Source: Euborellia annulipes (taxonomy: Eukaryota > Arthropoda > Insecta > Dermaptera > Anisolabididae). Taken from it: a stretch of 64,000 nt of DNA. The DNA lies in NCBI GenBank assembly GCA_023213315.1, contig JAKCPI010031750.1, forward strand, positions 1 through 64,000, written 5' to 3'. Position 1 is the first letter of the stretch, and every line of letters starts with the position of its first letter. Both the position numbers and the translations under genes were made by a program. Of this stretch, positions 1 through 11,480 are shown piece by piece. The notes under the pieces were generated by a model. It did not search any database and was not told the origin of the DNA. It was given only the letters and a program-made list of their open reading frames with translations.

Positions 1-111
1 TCTTCATTTCTTGCGTTACTTTATAGTCCTCCATTGATGATCTGATAAAAAAAAAAATCAAAAAATTGTGAAATTACAGCCACATATATGATTGTCCTCA
101 GATACTGTACA

Positions 112-476
112 CCATGTACAAATAATTTTAATCAATGGAATACAATTTAAATAAAATAAAGGAAAATATTACTTTGAGGGACAAATCTACGTAATCTCGA
201 TGTTTTTTTTTGGATGGCTAATTACAAATTTTGTTTTTTATAAGTTTAAATAGACTAGACAAAACTGAAATGGAAAGATTATTTTAAAATTTTAGAAATT
301 TAAGATTTGACATTTTTTTGACTTTGTTTTTATTTAAATTGTAATTATTTATTAAAATTATATGGATTTGTGTTAAATTTACTTATAAATGTATAGAATA
401 TTTCATATTAAATGTTTAAGATTAGAACCGGTAATTTTAAGAAGAAACAAAGTGTTACGTTTTTTGACGAGCAGTG
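112..476. mobile_element. Family A MITE, 5'-truncated copy
   Basis: The right end TTTTTGACGAGCAGTG is followed by TA, matching the terminal inverted repeat of family A (best copy at 51723-53689). The inner part shares the family's TATTTCATATTAAATG block. The left terminus is missing, and similarity fades near 112. Non-coding; mobilisation would need a Tc1/mariner-type transposase supplied elsewhere (inference from the TA target and TIR). Confidence 0.7.
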
Positions 477-894
477 TATATATAAGTTATTTTAAGAAGT
501 TTTATAAAGTTCTAGTATTTTAATTAATGAATTCAAAAAGCTAAGTGTTTGGTGCTAATTAATAGAGTGTGGAGTTTGGGGGTGATTGGTATTCAGTTGG
601 CAAGGACCTTGCCTTGATTGATTGGCCCTGATTGAAGACAAACTCTCTCTCTCTCTCCGTGGAGTTAGCCCCTGATCCCTACACCACTTGCAAACTAAAC
701 TTGAATGTCCCTTCAACTTGGCCTTCTCTCTGTCTTAAGATTTCTTGTTCCATGTCCTCTAACATGGCGGAAACAATTTTACAGCATGTAAACTTGGATG
801 GAGACCCCACCCCCCTCCCTCCCTTCCACCTCCACACAACTAAATCTCTTTTGGCTAAGAAATAAAATCGACGAATAAATAAACAATATTAGAG
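477..894. other. Gene-free stretch, nothing recognised
   Basis: Single-copy within this window as far as I can see. It holds a short CT microsatellite near 643-656 and a pyrimidine-rich patch near 805-835. An open frame at 632-865 is low complexity, with no recognisable protein. Confidence 0.5.
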
Positions 895-906
895 AAGAGA
901 CGTATT

Positions 907-1147
907 TTGCTCAGGGGCCCACATCTTGTGGATGGCGACCACGAGCTGCCCGAGCTGGACCAGGCAGTCCTTCAGTTCTTTGAATGTCTGTCTCTTCCTT
1001 CCTCTTTTCAACAGGCGTCAGACCGGGCGACGGGCCGGCCTGACCTATTTCGTCCGGTCGTAAAGACGTATAATAGGGTTGAAGGGAAAGTGTGAACTTC
1101 GCCGACCCCGCATCGCGGGAAAGGCGAGGGAGAGAAGAAGAAGAAGA
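907..1147 (+). mobile_element. SINE3-like retroposon with 12-bp target duplication
   Basis: A relatively GC-rich 241-bp unit begins TTGCTCAGGGGCCCAC and ends in a GAA-rich tail. It is flanked by perfect 12-bp direct repeats AAGAGACGTATT at 895-906 and 1148-1159, the signature of LINE-style retroposition. A second copy with the same 5' start lies at 17905-18146, and a 5'-only piece at 21122-21193 (minus). I see no convincing A/B box, so it may be a SINE with a non-tRNA head or a LINE 3' tail. The short open frames across it are not conserved between copies. Confidence 0.82.
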
Positions 1148-1159
1148 AAGAGACGTATT

Positions 1160-2183
1160 AATATGTTGGTAATATTAAAGAGGGAAATATTTCAATATTT
1201 GCCCAGAGACAAAACAGTCAAGATTTTGGAGTTGATGTTTCGATCTCCACAGATTTTCAAACACGTTTCAACCTGGGCAGAGGACATCTTTAGAGCCAAA
1301 AGTCTACAAATATTGTAATTACAAAATTACATACAGTGGAACCCTAATTTCCCAGCCCGATTATTTGTATTTCCGGTATAAATTTTTCCGGTCCGCAGAG
1401 AAAATCCCGATAACTGATATAAAATAATACATTTCAGTCCCCCTCGGTAAATAATATTATTTTTAAGTTCGCTTAAAACCTCTTATTATTCATATTTCCG
1501 ACTTAAAACGCTCTCGTTAATTCGTTCTGTTTTAAAGAAGGGGATGTAGAGAGACAAATTTTTTCTCTCATAGGAAACAAGAAGAGGAGAGAAGGAAATT
1601 GAGCTTCTCTTACATTTTTTCTTTCCCTTCTACAATTCAGTCTTCGCATTAATACGTTTTTGTACTTCCGTTAATTGGTATTCCCTTAACAAACCGTCGG
1701 TCTTACGAATTATTGGAATTCTACTGTAGTAGAAAATTGTAATAAATAAAATTTCAGCAGCATCATTATAATCAGCTTGACGTTTGTTTGTTTGTTTGTG
1801 GATGATCATCCATCACGGCAACCACTGGCCAAACACCATCATCTCTCCTCTGGACACACGAATAAAGCCGTTTGTGATACGAATTTTAATTAATTTATAA
1901 ATAAAGAATAGATCATTGAATACGTAATAAAAATGTTAAAATAGTAGCGCTGATGTGATGTGTGATCTGGCATATATTTCGCCTCTATTTAAATTCTTTT
2001 ATTGAAATTTTGTGCAAATATTAATTGAGATGAGGGGGAAAAAACTTTAAAATAAGAATTTATATAATCAGTATCGATTGATACACAATAACAAACTTAT
2101 GTGTACATGCCTGCAACTTTGGACCCTATTTAATGATTGATGATGGGACCATAAATTTGATTAGGAACATCTTACTTGTAATA
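1160..2183. other. Gene-free stretch with a possible pogo/Tigger terminus
   Basis: AT-rich and unannotated. At 1332 a TA is followed by CAGTGGAACCCTAATTTCC, which resembles a pogo/Tigger terminus, but I found no partner inverted repeat. A (GTTT)n run lies near 1783-1799. No coding signal. Confidence 0.4.
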
Positions 2184-2300
2184 TACAGGGTGTTCCGAAA
2201 ATAATGCACTGATTTTCAGCTTGAATTGAATAAATGTTATTTAATACAATTTTCTACTATATGTATATATAAATTTCCTGGGTTTTATGGTGTTCTCAAA
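2184..2300 (+). mobile_element. Possible solitary transposon terminus (CAGGGTGTTCC type)
   Basis: TA is followed by CAGGGTGTTCCGAAAATAAT, a terminus shape common in arthropod DNA transposons. No matching opposite end was seen, so the extent is a guess. Confidence 0.3.
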
Positions 2301-2357
2301 AATCGAATGACTTCTGTCAGACTAAAGTTGGTGTTTAGTGACGAAGCATGTTTCTGA

Positions 2358-2474
2358 AGTTAGAGTATCATTAAGGTAGATTAGAACAGGAGAAACAAAA
2401 TATTACGTCATTTTTGACGCGCGTGAGTATCATTAAGGTAGATTAGAACAGGAGAAACAAAATATTACAGTGTA
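2358..2474. mobile_element. Family A terminal fragment, internally duplicated
   Basis: The family A right-end block (GAGTATCATTAAGGTAGATT and downstream) occurs twice in direct order, ending with ACAGTGTA. One TIR end is therefore tandemly duplicated, with a partial TTTTTGACGCGCG junction between the copies. Confidence 0.65.
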
Positions 2475-3420
2475 GATAAGCTTATAAATAAATGAAAATT
2501 TCAATTCCACCTTAGGCTATATTAAACACTCCTAAGTATATGAGTTGCGCTATTTTACAAAAGACGATAGGAGTACCTACGGGCAGGTGGCTCAGGGCAA
2601 TTGCCCTTTTGACCTCCATGAAATTAGTTCCAGTTGAGAATTTGATTGAATTCTAGGAATCCTTTTATTTAAATAAATAACACCCTAGAATATTATACTT
2701 GTATATTTGTGTGTTTATACAATAAAAAAAATATATATATATTAATGTTTAAAACAATTCCTTTTGAAGCCATTTATTTGTTTTTTTTTTATACATACGG
2801 TATATATATATATATATTTTTCAAATGATGAATACACTCTATATACACTGCATTTCAAAAGAAAATAGCCTATATTCAAAACACAAAGCGACAGAGAGAG
2901 TGAATATAAAAATATTAAATTTTATTTGAGGTGCTTTATTAAATAAATGATTTCCTATATTATGTCACATATGTCTCCCAAATGTGTTGCAAATGCAATT
3001 TATTCTAAAGACTCATTCTTTTATAAGGGGCCCTAGAGAAATGTAAAACATTCACAAGCAAACTCATAATTTTAACATTTTTTTAAACCAATATTAAATG
3101 GGAAACGCTTTATTTGACAGAAATACTTTTTTTTTTTCAACCTCCTTGGGTTGTAATTCTTTTTTTTTTTTTTTTTTTCTTCCTTCAAAGTATCGACTAT
3201 AAGACTTTAAGATGTGAAAAGGGGAATTTACATAATTATATATATATTTTTTTTTTTATGTTTCAGTGCAATTTATTTTATGGTATATACACTTTTCACC
3301 TTTTTCTTTTTATATCAAAAATGTTGAAGTTGTTTTGATGGGAAGTTTAAATATGAAGTTATTGTATGACTTGTATAGTTTCGAAAAAAAAAATCCAACT
3401 TATATTTATAATATAAAATT
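2475..3420. other. Gene-free low-complexity stretch
   Basis: Long poly-T and TA runs dominate (2730-2820, 3125-3180, 3240-3260). I recognise no element or coding sequence. Confidence 0.5.
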
Positions 3421-3682
3421 TCTTTATATAATAATAGCGGAGTGTCCGTCTGTCCGCCCGTCCGTCCGTCTGTCACGCTTGCTTGACTGACTACCCGTTA
3501 GATTTTCGAAGCGAAATTTTGCAATCTTATAGTGGACGTTATGGAAAGTCCAGGAAAAATACTCGTGTCCCGAAATTCCTATAACTTTTTGAGTTATTAA
3601 TTTCTAAAGTTACGATTTCTCCCATAGGAAATGGCGCGGGGTCTGGGGGACGAAGCTCGCCGAGGGCGGGTGGCGCGGCTAG
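3421..3682 (+). mobile_element. Non-autonomous Helitron, short copy
   Basis: It starts TCTTTATATAATAATAGCGG, runs through the (TCCG/TCTG)n tract and the family body, and ends in a GC hairpin region plus CTAG (3679-3682) followed by T. This is the 5'-TC...CTAG-3' Helitron layout. At 262 bp it is an internally deleted form of the family seen complete at 62707-63165. Confidence 0.85.
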
Positions 3683-3855
3683 TGTTTAATAAAAATATAA
3701 AATTCCTAACAAGCTGATGAAATTTTGTTTTGAAAAAATAATAATATTGCAGACTATATAACATTTTTAAATTTATCTGCATGATGAACATCATCATCAG
3801 AACCTTATTATACAAACTAACTGACAAATTCGGCTGTCAACCTATTTGTACATAA

Positions 3856-4312
3856 AGTAGATGGCAGCACTGTATCTTTTTTGCATAGATGGCAGTACTG
3901 TATCTTTTTTTGCATAAATGGCAGTACTGTATCTTTTTTTATATAAGTGGCAGCACTGTATCTTTTGCATAGATGGCAGCACTGTATCTTTTTTTTTTTG
4001 CATAGATGGCAGAACTGTTACACAATTCACCAACCATATAAATGTTTATAGGTAGCAGCACTGATTTTTGTACTTTCCCGCGGAATTTCAAACCCATAGA
4101 CATCTACCCTATATGATTAAAAAATATTTCATATATAGGGTAAGAGAAAGTAAAAAATGTACAATATAACATTTTAGTACAAAGGTACAATAGATGCTGG
4201 CACCTATAAACAGTTATATGGTTGGTGAATTGTGTAACAGTGCTGCCATCTATGCAAAGAAGAACAGTGCTGCCATCTATGCAAAGAAGAACAGTGCTGT
4301 CATCTATTTTAA
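3856..4312. repeat. Foldback element with minisatellite arms
   Basis: The left arm has about five ~35-bp units (GATGGCAGCACTGTATC plus a T-run, GCATA). The right arm has inverted ~27-bp units (AACAGTGCTGCCATCTATGC). Next to the units both arms carry the same inverted block (CACAATTCACCAACCATATA and its complement). The centre is itself palindromic, with ACCCTATAT at 4109 and ATATATAGGGT near 4132. The whole would fold into one long hairpin. I recognise no superfamily. Confidence 0.75.
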
Positions 4313-4662
4313 GTGTAAATGGATCGACAATCGAATAAGATAAATTTATTTTCATTACTTAGTCGAATTTTCTCTCTTTTAAAATTAAAATCGCTGTCAG
4401 ATTACAAAACACCAAAATTTTTTTTTTAATTCATTAAATTATATCAATAATAATGAAACATTATATTTTCCATGAAATGCAATTTGTACTCATTGATTGA
4501 TGATAGTATTTTAATAAACTTGTTAACTTAAATGGAATGTCAATATGAAATTTAATCAATTTCGAATAATATTCATTATTTTAAAATAACTTGTATTGCG
4601 AATAATTAAGGGCGAGTAGGCCGTTGTGTGTCTTTAAAAGTAAGCAAAAAAAAAAAAAAAAA

Positions 4663-5110
4663 ACATTGTGTGATTTTATGAAACCACGATGCAAGTGAAA
4701 CTTTTTTCGGATCGTAGGCTTTTAACTGAAAATTTTCAGAAAATTATTCAATTAAGGTTATTAAAATCGCGTTTTTATTCTTAAATTAATAATCGGAAAA
4801 TGGGAAATCAATAGAGGCATATTAAAAACTGTGAAAAATATTTATTTAGTATTCGAATCATTTTAAATTATTTTAAAAATTATATTTTATCAATTTAAAA
4901 ATTGAATAATTAAATCTCAGAATTATTTTTTTATAATTCGTCATATATATTAAATTTCAATTTTCCTATTTTTGTCGTCACGGCTTGTGACGTCATAACT
5001 TGTAGCGTCACGGCCTTTGACGTCAACGGCTTGCGTAACCCGACATGCTGATAGAGAAACGAAAAAATTTGTGTCGATCAAATTAAAGTTTCACTTAAAA
5101 AAAAAAAACA
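4663..5110 (+). repeat. Family H repeat, complete copy
   Basis: About 450 bp, beginning ACATTGTGTGATTTTATG, with AAGTGAAACTTTTTT near the start and AAAGTTTCACTT at the end as subterminal inverted repeats. The distal part has tandem ~18-bp units (GTCACGGCTTGTGACGTCAT). Further copies are at 42885-43270 and 62252-63411. Class unknown, probably a non-autonomous DNA element. Confidence 0.65.
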
Positions 5111-5594
5111 TCTATTACGAAAATTGGCCAAGAGATGTCAGAATGGTAGCTAATAATATTTGGTTGATTTTCATTGATCTTTTAACAATGAATACTTTAT
5201 AAATGTTATTATATATTATGTATCTCTTATAAAAGCATATAAATAGAGGCCAGATATATTCTAATAGGGGATCTGATAATACCGGTGCCATATTTGGATC
5301 TTAGATAACCAACTACGACCTGGGCTCTTATTCAATCATATGATTAGCTTAACTAGATGTAAAAAGACTCGACAGTCATTATCCGAGGAATTAGAGTTGA
5401 AACAACCGGTCCTTAGAGACTGATGGCTTGAAAGTATAGGCTTCTCCTACTTCTATTCTTCACCTCCTCCCACACCCAAACAGAGACGGAATCAAACTCA
5501 AGTCTATCAGTTTGCTGTCTATCGTGCATATCACTACATACCCCGTCACTCAGCAATCTAATAAAAAGTAGCAGACATCGTTGTACGTATATTG
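5111..5594. other. Gene-free stretch, nothing recognised
   Basis: AT-rich, no repeat family assigned. A minus-strand open frame at 5413-5616 runs into family G and is not protein-like. Confidence 0.45.
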
Positions 5595-6820
5595 AGTCGA
5601 CTCTGACTTTAATCAAGAATCGATCTTTTACTGAAAATAATCGACTTTTTAAAATCGAATTGAAACGCTTTCATGTTGATTAGAAGAATCGTTTCTCACT
5701 GGACTTTTTTCTTACAATACTTAATATCCGATAGTAATATAGTTTGTATTTCAACTTTTTATTGATTGACTTTCATCTTTCCTTGAAAACCTACACATAA
5801 CACACCAATCAACACGGTCTCTAAGATCGGTTAGTGAACATATGTGGCATTCTTAAGTTCCTTAATTTTAATGTTTTATTTTGATACTCAACTTTCATAT
5901 TACTTTCCCTTACCTATATATATGTTAATATATACTGTAGAGAGAGAAAGTAGTCATGTCAAAAATTCGATGTGGAGATTTTGATGGATATACATGTTTT
6001 AAGGTCCCCTGAATCCAAAAAAGTGGTTTTCGTGACATGGTCTGTCTGGGGGGGGTGGGGGGTGGGTGGGTAGATGGATGTTCAATTTTAAGCATGAAGG
6101 AATTGAGCTATGAGGCTGAAATTTTATATTTAGGTTAGACACCTCCCGAGCGCGTGAGAATAAGCTTATAATCAAAATCGGCCAAAGAGTACTAGTACTT
6201 TACTGATGTACTTTTTCAGCTTTTTTTGATTTTCTCAAAATTCGCTCCAACGATTTTTTGTTAAATTTATAAATTAATTATTTTTTTTAGATGCTCTTTA
6301 AAATGTATATTCTCATTTTGCCATTGAAATCTTTTGAAGACCACTTTACTCTTGTATTTCATAGGAAGGATAGAAGAAATGGTTGCCAAGATAACAAAAT
6401 ATAATATATAAATCATAATGTCGGAAACTAAAAATATATGTCGACGCAAAAAATCTGGTGTAATACCCTGAGACCTTTGGATTACCCACGGTAATCGAAG
6501 GTTGTGTGCTGTGCAACAGCACACCAGATTTTTTATTTTAATGATCGGTGCCATATCAAGTGCAATTTCTGGATAGAATATTCTTTTATAAAAATATCCA
6601 AAACAATATTTCTGTGTGTTGTATTTAATAAAATGTTTAAGTACTTAATAAATCTTATATTATAATAAATAAATAAATATATTTAATATTTACTGACAAT
6701 TGGAAGTATCTCCTAAACACGAGTTTTTACAAAAATCGACTTGAATGTCTAGAAGTCGACTTTAAGAATTGATTATTCGATTCCGAGAATAATCGATTCC
6801 CAAATCGAAAATCGACTTTT
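5595..6820 (-). mobile_element. Family G element, interrupted by family F
   Basis: The ends carry GAGTCGACTCTG and ATCGACTTTT, matching the termini seen at 17669-18491 in reverse. The body has the family's alternating AATCGATT/GTCGA motifs. A complete family F copy (5902-6534) sits inside. The terminal form TAGAGATGG plus AAAGTCGA resembles hAT termini (inference). Confidence 0.75.
5902..6534 (+). mobile_element. Family F element, best-delimited copy
   Basis: Both boundaries are set by comparison with uninterrupted family G sequence near 58890-58910: G stops at CATATT and resumes at ATTTTAATG. The element starts with a hairpin (ACTTTCCCTTACCTATATA / complementary GAGAGAAAGT) and ends with a second imperfect hairpin (AAAAAATCTGGTGT ... 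ACACCAGATTTTTT). The ends are not inverted repeats of each other, and no target duplication longer than an ambiguous TT is visible. About 633 bp and non-coding. Copies recur through the window in both orientations. Confidence 0.8.
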
Positions 6821-7285
6821 CCCGCGCCTTTTCTATCCGTAATATTGAGTCGGATGCATGCTAGAGATCTAGCTCCTCCCCTCCCTTGATTGTTTTTCTG
6901 AATTTATTGTCTCATGTCTACGAATTGCTCATATTAATTATGAACTAGTGAATAAATGAAATAGTGAGTAATTTGAAAATATTTTAATTAATATAGATAA
7001 TAGAATTTATGTGGTCTATTTCTAATATTATATACTTTATAATTATAAAGTCAAAATTAACTATCCATTTGATGATTGTTCAATTGATTAACGATAATGG
7101 ATTCTCTTTGTGAATTTAAATTATTTCTTTTAGTAATTATAGTAGGATTAAATTATATACTGTACTGTTTTATTATTATTAATGAAAGCATAATAATAAT
7201 AATAATAAATTGTATTATTTTTATCTCGTTTTTAAATTTGTCTTATATATTTATTAAAAAACACAACGTTTCGACTACTTCTTCT

Positions 7286-8508
7286 GCAGTCGTTTTCAAG
7301 TATTGCGCACCGATTCAAGCGAACTAACCTTTAAGGGACACCTATGTGAAGTTAGTACCATATACAATCATCCCTATGAAGTTAGCCACCATCATCACAG
7401 CAAGTGTTTACATAAAAACCATGATTGTTACAATAAGTTTTTTGAATTTGATTTTTTTTTACAAAATATTGATACTATTACTAGTTTTAACAGCGACGTT
7501 AATATGTTGCTTTTATTTGAAAACTATCAAAATCATAACCTTACTTTTTAGGTTAAACAAGCCATTTTTATTTTAAACACAACGTTAAAATATTAATGGC
7601 ACCCCTAGATATGGCATTAATTTTTAACACTATTTACTAAATGTTAACGCTTTAAAATTTTTGTTTACAGAATAGCTATTTGAGGCAAGGAAGTGATTTT
7701 GAATATCATTTTTTTTTAACGCTGATTGTTTTTACATTATTTTTTTTAACACCCATTTGTTTATTTTAATTTTAACGTTCTGTTTTTAGAGAATAGACCT
7801 GACTGAGTGTAAAATGAGGTATAACGATGCCCCTTATGTTAAAATGTAAAACCATTATAAAAAGTACTTTTGTTAACATTATGATTTTTTCACTTTCCTC
7901 TTAAAATGAAGAGACTTTGTGAATTTGAAATATTAGGAATAAAACTTATTCGGAAAATGTTTTTTTTTTTTTCTACATCCGTGCCGAAAAATCAAGCGTG
8001 ATAAATTCTCTCGACGTCACCTATTAATTTTCAATTTAGTAATAGTATCAATATTTTGTAAAAAAAAAATCAAAAAACTTATTGTAACAATCATGGTTTT
8101 TATGTAAACACTTGCTGTGATGATGGTTTCATATGTTGCTAACTTCATTTCATATAAAATGCTATTAACTTCACATAGGTGAAGATGATTTTGATGGAGT
8201 TTGTGAAGATGGGTAGGAGTTAAAACAGGCTCAGGGAGATGATATGAACGAAGGAGAATTAAAGGAGAAGAGAATCCGGAAAATTCCAAGTTATCTAAAA
8301 GATTACGTTATTTCTTAAAAAAAAAAGAAAAAAAAAGTGTTGTAATGTTTTGTTTGGTGTTGTGATTTGTTTTGTTTGTATTGGTTACAACGGGATTATA
8401 ATAAATAATTTGTAAAGGCTCTATTTTGCGTTTCTCTACTTATTTGCATTACAGTAGGTCTGTTTTCCTTAAAGGTTAGTTCACTTGAAGCACTTGAAAA
8501 CGAGTGCA
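7286..8508. mobile_element. Long-arm foldback element (~1.2 kb)
   Basis: The ends are inverted: CGTTTTCAAGTA...GAACTAACCTTTAAGG on the left and its complement near 8470-8505. A longer inner arm (7345-7487, containing CATCATCACAGCAAGTG) is repeated inverted at about 8037-8175. No coding frame is shared between arms. Superfamily not identified. Confidence 0.7.
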
Positions 8509-9318
8509 AGAATTATGACTATTATTGAAGTAAATTCCTTGTGTTAGGGTATAAAAACTCTAATCCTGGACACTAACGACACGCACCAAACCCAAATCGG
8601 GCTCTAAGATCACTTCCCTTTTTTTTTTTTAATAAATTTGTTGTAATTGATTACCTTGGTTAATAACAATGATTTTGCTTACTGGTGTGATGATGATGAT
8701 TATGTCAATTTGTGAGTCTATAAAATATGAATATCCGTGTCGTCTCGTGGGCCCCCGAGAAATCCATGGAGGACGGCGATGGACACATAAAGTATGGGGA
8801 AGGGACGTGTCAGGAATTAACTGCATGTTAATGATGGGGGAGGGGGGGTCCCTGGCCATTTCCTCGATGCCGACCGATCTCGGTTTAATATCCCCTGGAG
8901 CAATTGCCTGGCCCCCTCACCCGTGGGAACTTTCGTCTCTCTGTTTACTTTAAACTGACGGGGGCTGATTGAATATTCACCCAAGATTATATTATACAAT
9001 ACCACACTGAAAACTTTCAAATAAATTTTTGATATTTAAAAATATATAGCAATATTTATGGCAGATTGCTTAAGTTCTATTAACTAGCTATCCATCGGAT
9101 AAGCTGACTTTGAACACAGTAATTTTTAAATGCTTTTATTTTACTTGCTTTTTCAAACTCATCAATTTTTAGTGAATTTTTAAGATGAGGTCTGAATCTT
9201 GGAATTCTGGGTAATTTCAAATGACAACACATATTAAAATTGGGTCAAAATAGACCAAATGTGGTATTGGTTATTGTGATTATGGTTGTAATAATTACAA
9301 GTGGCTGATGAGCAACTA
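8509..9318. other. Gene-free stretch with a GC-richer patch
   Basis: The interval 8735-8960 has far higher GC than its surroundings and looks single-copy here. Overlapping open frames exist on both strands but lack protein features. It could be a conserved non-coding or relic segment; no function is assigned. Confidence 0.4.
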
Positions 9319-9772
9319 CAGTGTGTGTCAATAAAAACGTAACATTTTGTTACTTCTTAAGAAACCCTGTTCTAATCTACCTTAATGATACTCTAATTTA
9401 TGAAACATTTAATATGAAATATCTTAAACATTTCTAAGTAAATTTAGCACAAATACAAATCATTTTAATAGAATTTAAATAAAATAAAGAAAAATATGTC
9501 GATTTTCAATTTGTGGGATAAATCAACATCATCTCGATATGATTTGTTGGATATTAGGAGAGTTTATTATAAAATTTTAGAAATGAAAAAATTTTGATAT
9601 TTTATTTTATTTTAATTATTTAATAAAATGATATGGATTCGTGTTAAATTTACTTAAAAATGTATAAGATATTTCATATCAAACGTTTAATAAATTACAG
9701 TATCATTAAGATAGATTAGAAAAGGTCTTTTTAAGGAGATACAAAGTGTTAGATTTTCATTGACGCTCAGTC
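9319..9772. mobile_element. Family A MITE, near full length
   Basis: Begins after TA with CAGTGTGTGTCAATAAAAAC and ends TTTCATTGACGCTCAGTC followed by TA. Arms of about 200 bp are inverted (CTTAAGAAACCCTGTTCTAA versus its diverged complement). TA target duplications fit Tc1/mariner. Confidence 0.82.
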
Positions 9773-9776
9773 TATT

Positions 9777-10104
9777 TTCAGGCGATGATGAGAAGGCAGC
9801 CAAACAAAATATCAAAATTTCAATTTTATCTGTTGACGTTTTGAACGCCCATCGCGCTCACTATCAGGATAGATGGAATAGACGACATAAGCTTAGATTG
9901 ATATATCTCGAAATGTTCAGGCACAAAAATATTGATGATACATCAAAATAATATGAATATATATAACACAATCGTAGGGGACAGAAAATTCCACAAAAAT
10001 TGCAAAATGACAAGTTCGGTATTTTTTATTTTTTTTTAATGACGATAGAAAAAATTGAAAATTTTTTTTTTTTTGTTTGGCTGCCTTTTTATCATCTCCT
10101 GAAT
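9777..10104. mobile_element. Small TIR element next to family A
   Basis: TTCAGGCGATGATGAGAAGG at the left is matched inverted at 10070-10104 (GGCTGCCTTTTTATCATCTC). The inner left part has GTTTTGAACGCCCATCGCGC. A diverged version of the left half lies at 44745-44836, also beside a family A copy. Superfamily unknown. Confidence 0.6.
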
Positions 10105-10733
10105 ATAGTTACTCATCAGCCATCTACAATTCTGTGGCATTTTATTTGAGGCCTTACGAGTCAATTTTCAAAAAACTTACAGATGAGTTAGAGGTCTGAA
10201 ACGCCATGGGTCATTTCGCTCCGATGGTCCAAGAATAGACAATCCTTAATCAATCAATGTGCGCCCCACGCTTTTATTTTTTCAACAAAAATGAAATTAT
10301 TTCTCTCTCTTTTTAGTTCAATTTAAATAAAATCATTTTTAATTATTTCTCCATTTTTTTTTTTTTATGATTAATCAAATTCCACGAAGGTAGTAACGAA
10401 AGGAGGGAGTAACAGGACATATTCATTATGATTAACTTGTTAGCTGAATCACTTTTAATTTTTTTTTAAATTAAATTAAACTTTATAAACTTAATATGGT
10501 ATAGTTAAGTTGCTAGAGAAAGAGAGAAAGAGAGAGGAATATGGAGAATATCCTAGAGAGTTCTCTAAGTTAATTAAATTTATTTCTTTTCTAGTTTCAA
10601 AACTTCTCCCCAAGGAATAATTTAGAAAATATTCATTATTATTACAATAAAGAAAAATTAAATACAAATTTGTATTTAATGATAAAAATCATCTTTATTT
10701 TTTTTATGTGTACCACATGAATTATTCATTCTA
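10105..10733. other. Gene-free stretch, nothing recognised
   Basis: AT-rich, with a GA-rich run near 10515-10540. No element identified. Confidence 0.45.
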
Positions 10734-11480
10734 GTTTACCTTCGGTAATCGAAAGTTGTGTTCTGTGCTTGCACACCAGATTTTTCGTGTCGATATATAT
10801 TTAGTTTTCGTCATTATATTTATTAATATATTTTGTTACCAAGGCAACCATTTCTCCTATCCCTTCTATAAAGTACAAGAGTAAAGTGGCCTTCAGAAGA
10901 TTTCAATGGCAAAATGAGAATATACATTTCAAAGAGCATCTAAAAAATAAATGATTTTTGAATTTTAATCAAAATCGTTTGAGTGAATTTGGGAGCGTAC
11001 AAGTACGTATTACGTAACGCAACTCGGGGCGGAGGGGGTCTCGTAAAACGTTACTATGCGTTACAAGGGGGGGAGGGGGGGTTGAACAACGCGTTATGTA
11101 ACTGGTATTTTAGCGACTTTCCGATACTTTGCGCAACATAATTGTGACTTTTAGATAAAAATGGCCTCTTGAGCGTTACGTAACGTCTAGGGGGGGGTCC
11201 AGTAAAATGTTACGGCGCGTTACATGGGGGATGGGGGTAAAAAACCTTGAAAAATTGCGTTACCTAATACTTGTACGCTCCCTTTTGAGAAAATCGAAAA
11301 AAAAAAACTGAAAAAGGACATTAGTAAAGTGCTAGTACTCTTTGGCTTATTTTCACTGTCCTCGAGGGTACAAAACTTAAATATAAAATTTCAATCTCCT
11401 AACTCAATTCCTTCATGCTTTAAATTGAGCCCAGGCAGATACACAGACAGACAGACCATGTTGCGAAAACCACTTTTGAA
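10734..11480 (-). mobile_element. Family F copy, interrupted by a small MITE
   Basis: Starts inside the CTGGTGTG-type terminal hairpin (TACCTTCGGTAATCGAAAG...CACACCAG) and continues through the family body (CAAGAGTAAAGTGGCCTTC, GAGCATCTAAAAAATAA). At 10991 it is broken by a 292-bp MITE and resumes at TTTTGAGAAAATCG. The distal end blends into a tandem region at 11478. Confidence 0.7.
10991..11282. mobile_element. 292-bp MITE, ends GGGAGCGTACAAGTA
   Basis: Near-perfect terminal inverted repeats GGGAGCGTACAAGTA / TACTTGTACGCTCCC enclose repeated CGTTACGTAACGC-like blocks and G-runs. Inserted in family F at GAATTTT; the flanks support a 3-bp TTT duplication. A PIF/Harbinger-type origin is plausible but not proven. 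Confidence 0.8.

Noticed and set aside
907..1095. Small coding gene
   Set aside because: The frame lies inside a retroposon with target duplications, and the second copy does not preserve the frame.
3859..4020. CRISPR-like array
   Set aside because: The ~35-bp units have no unique spacers and the context is eukaryotic; it is a minisatellite in a foldback.
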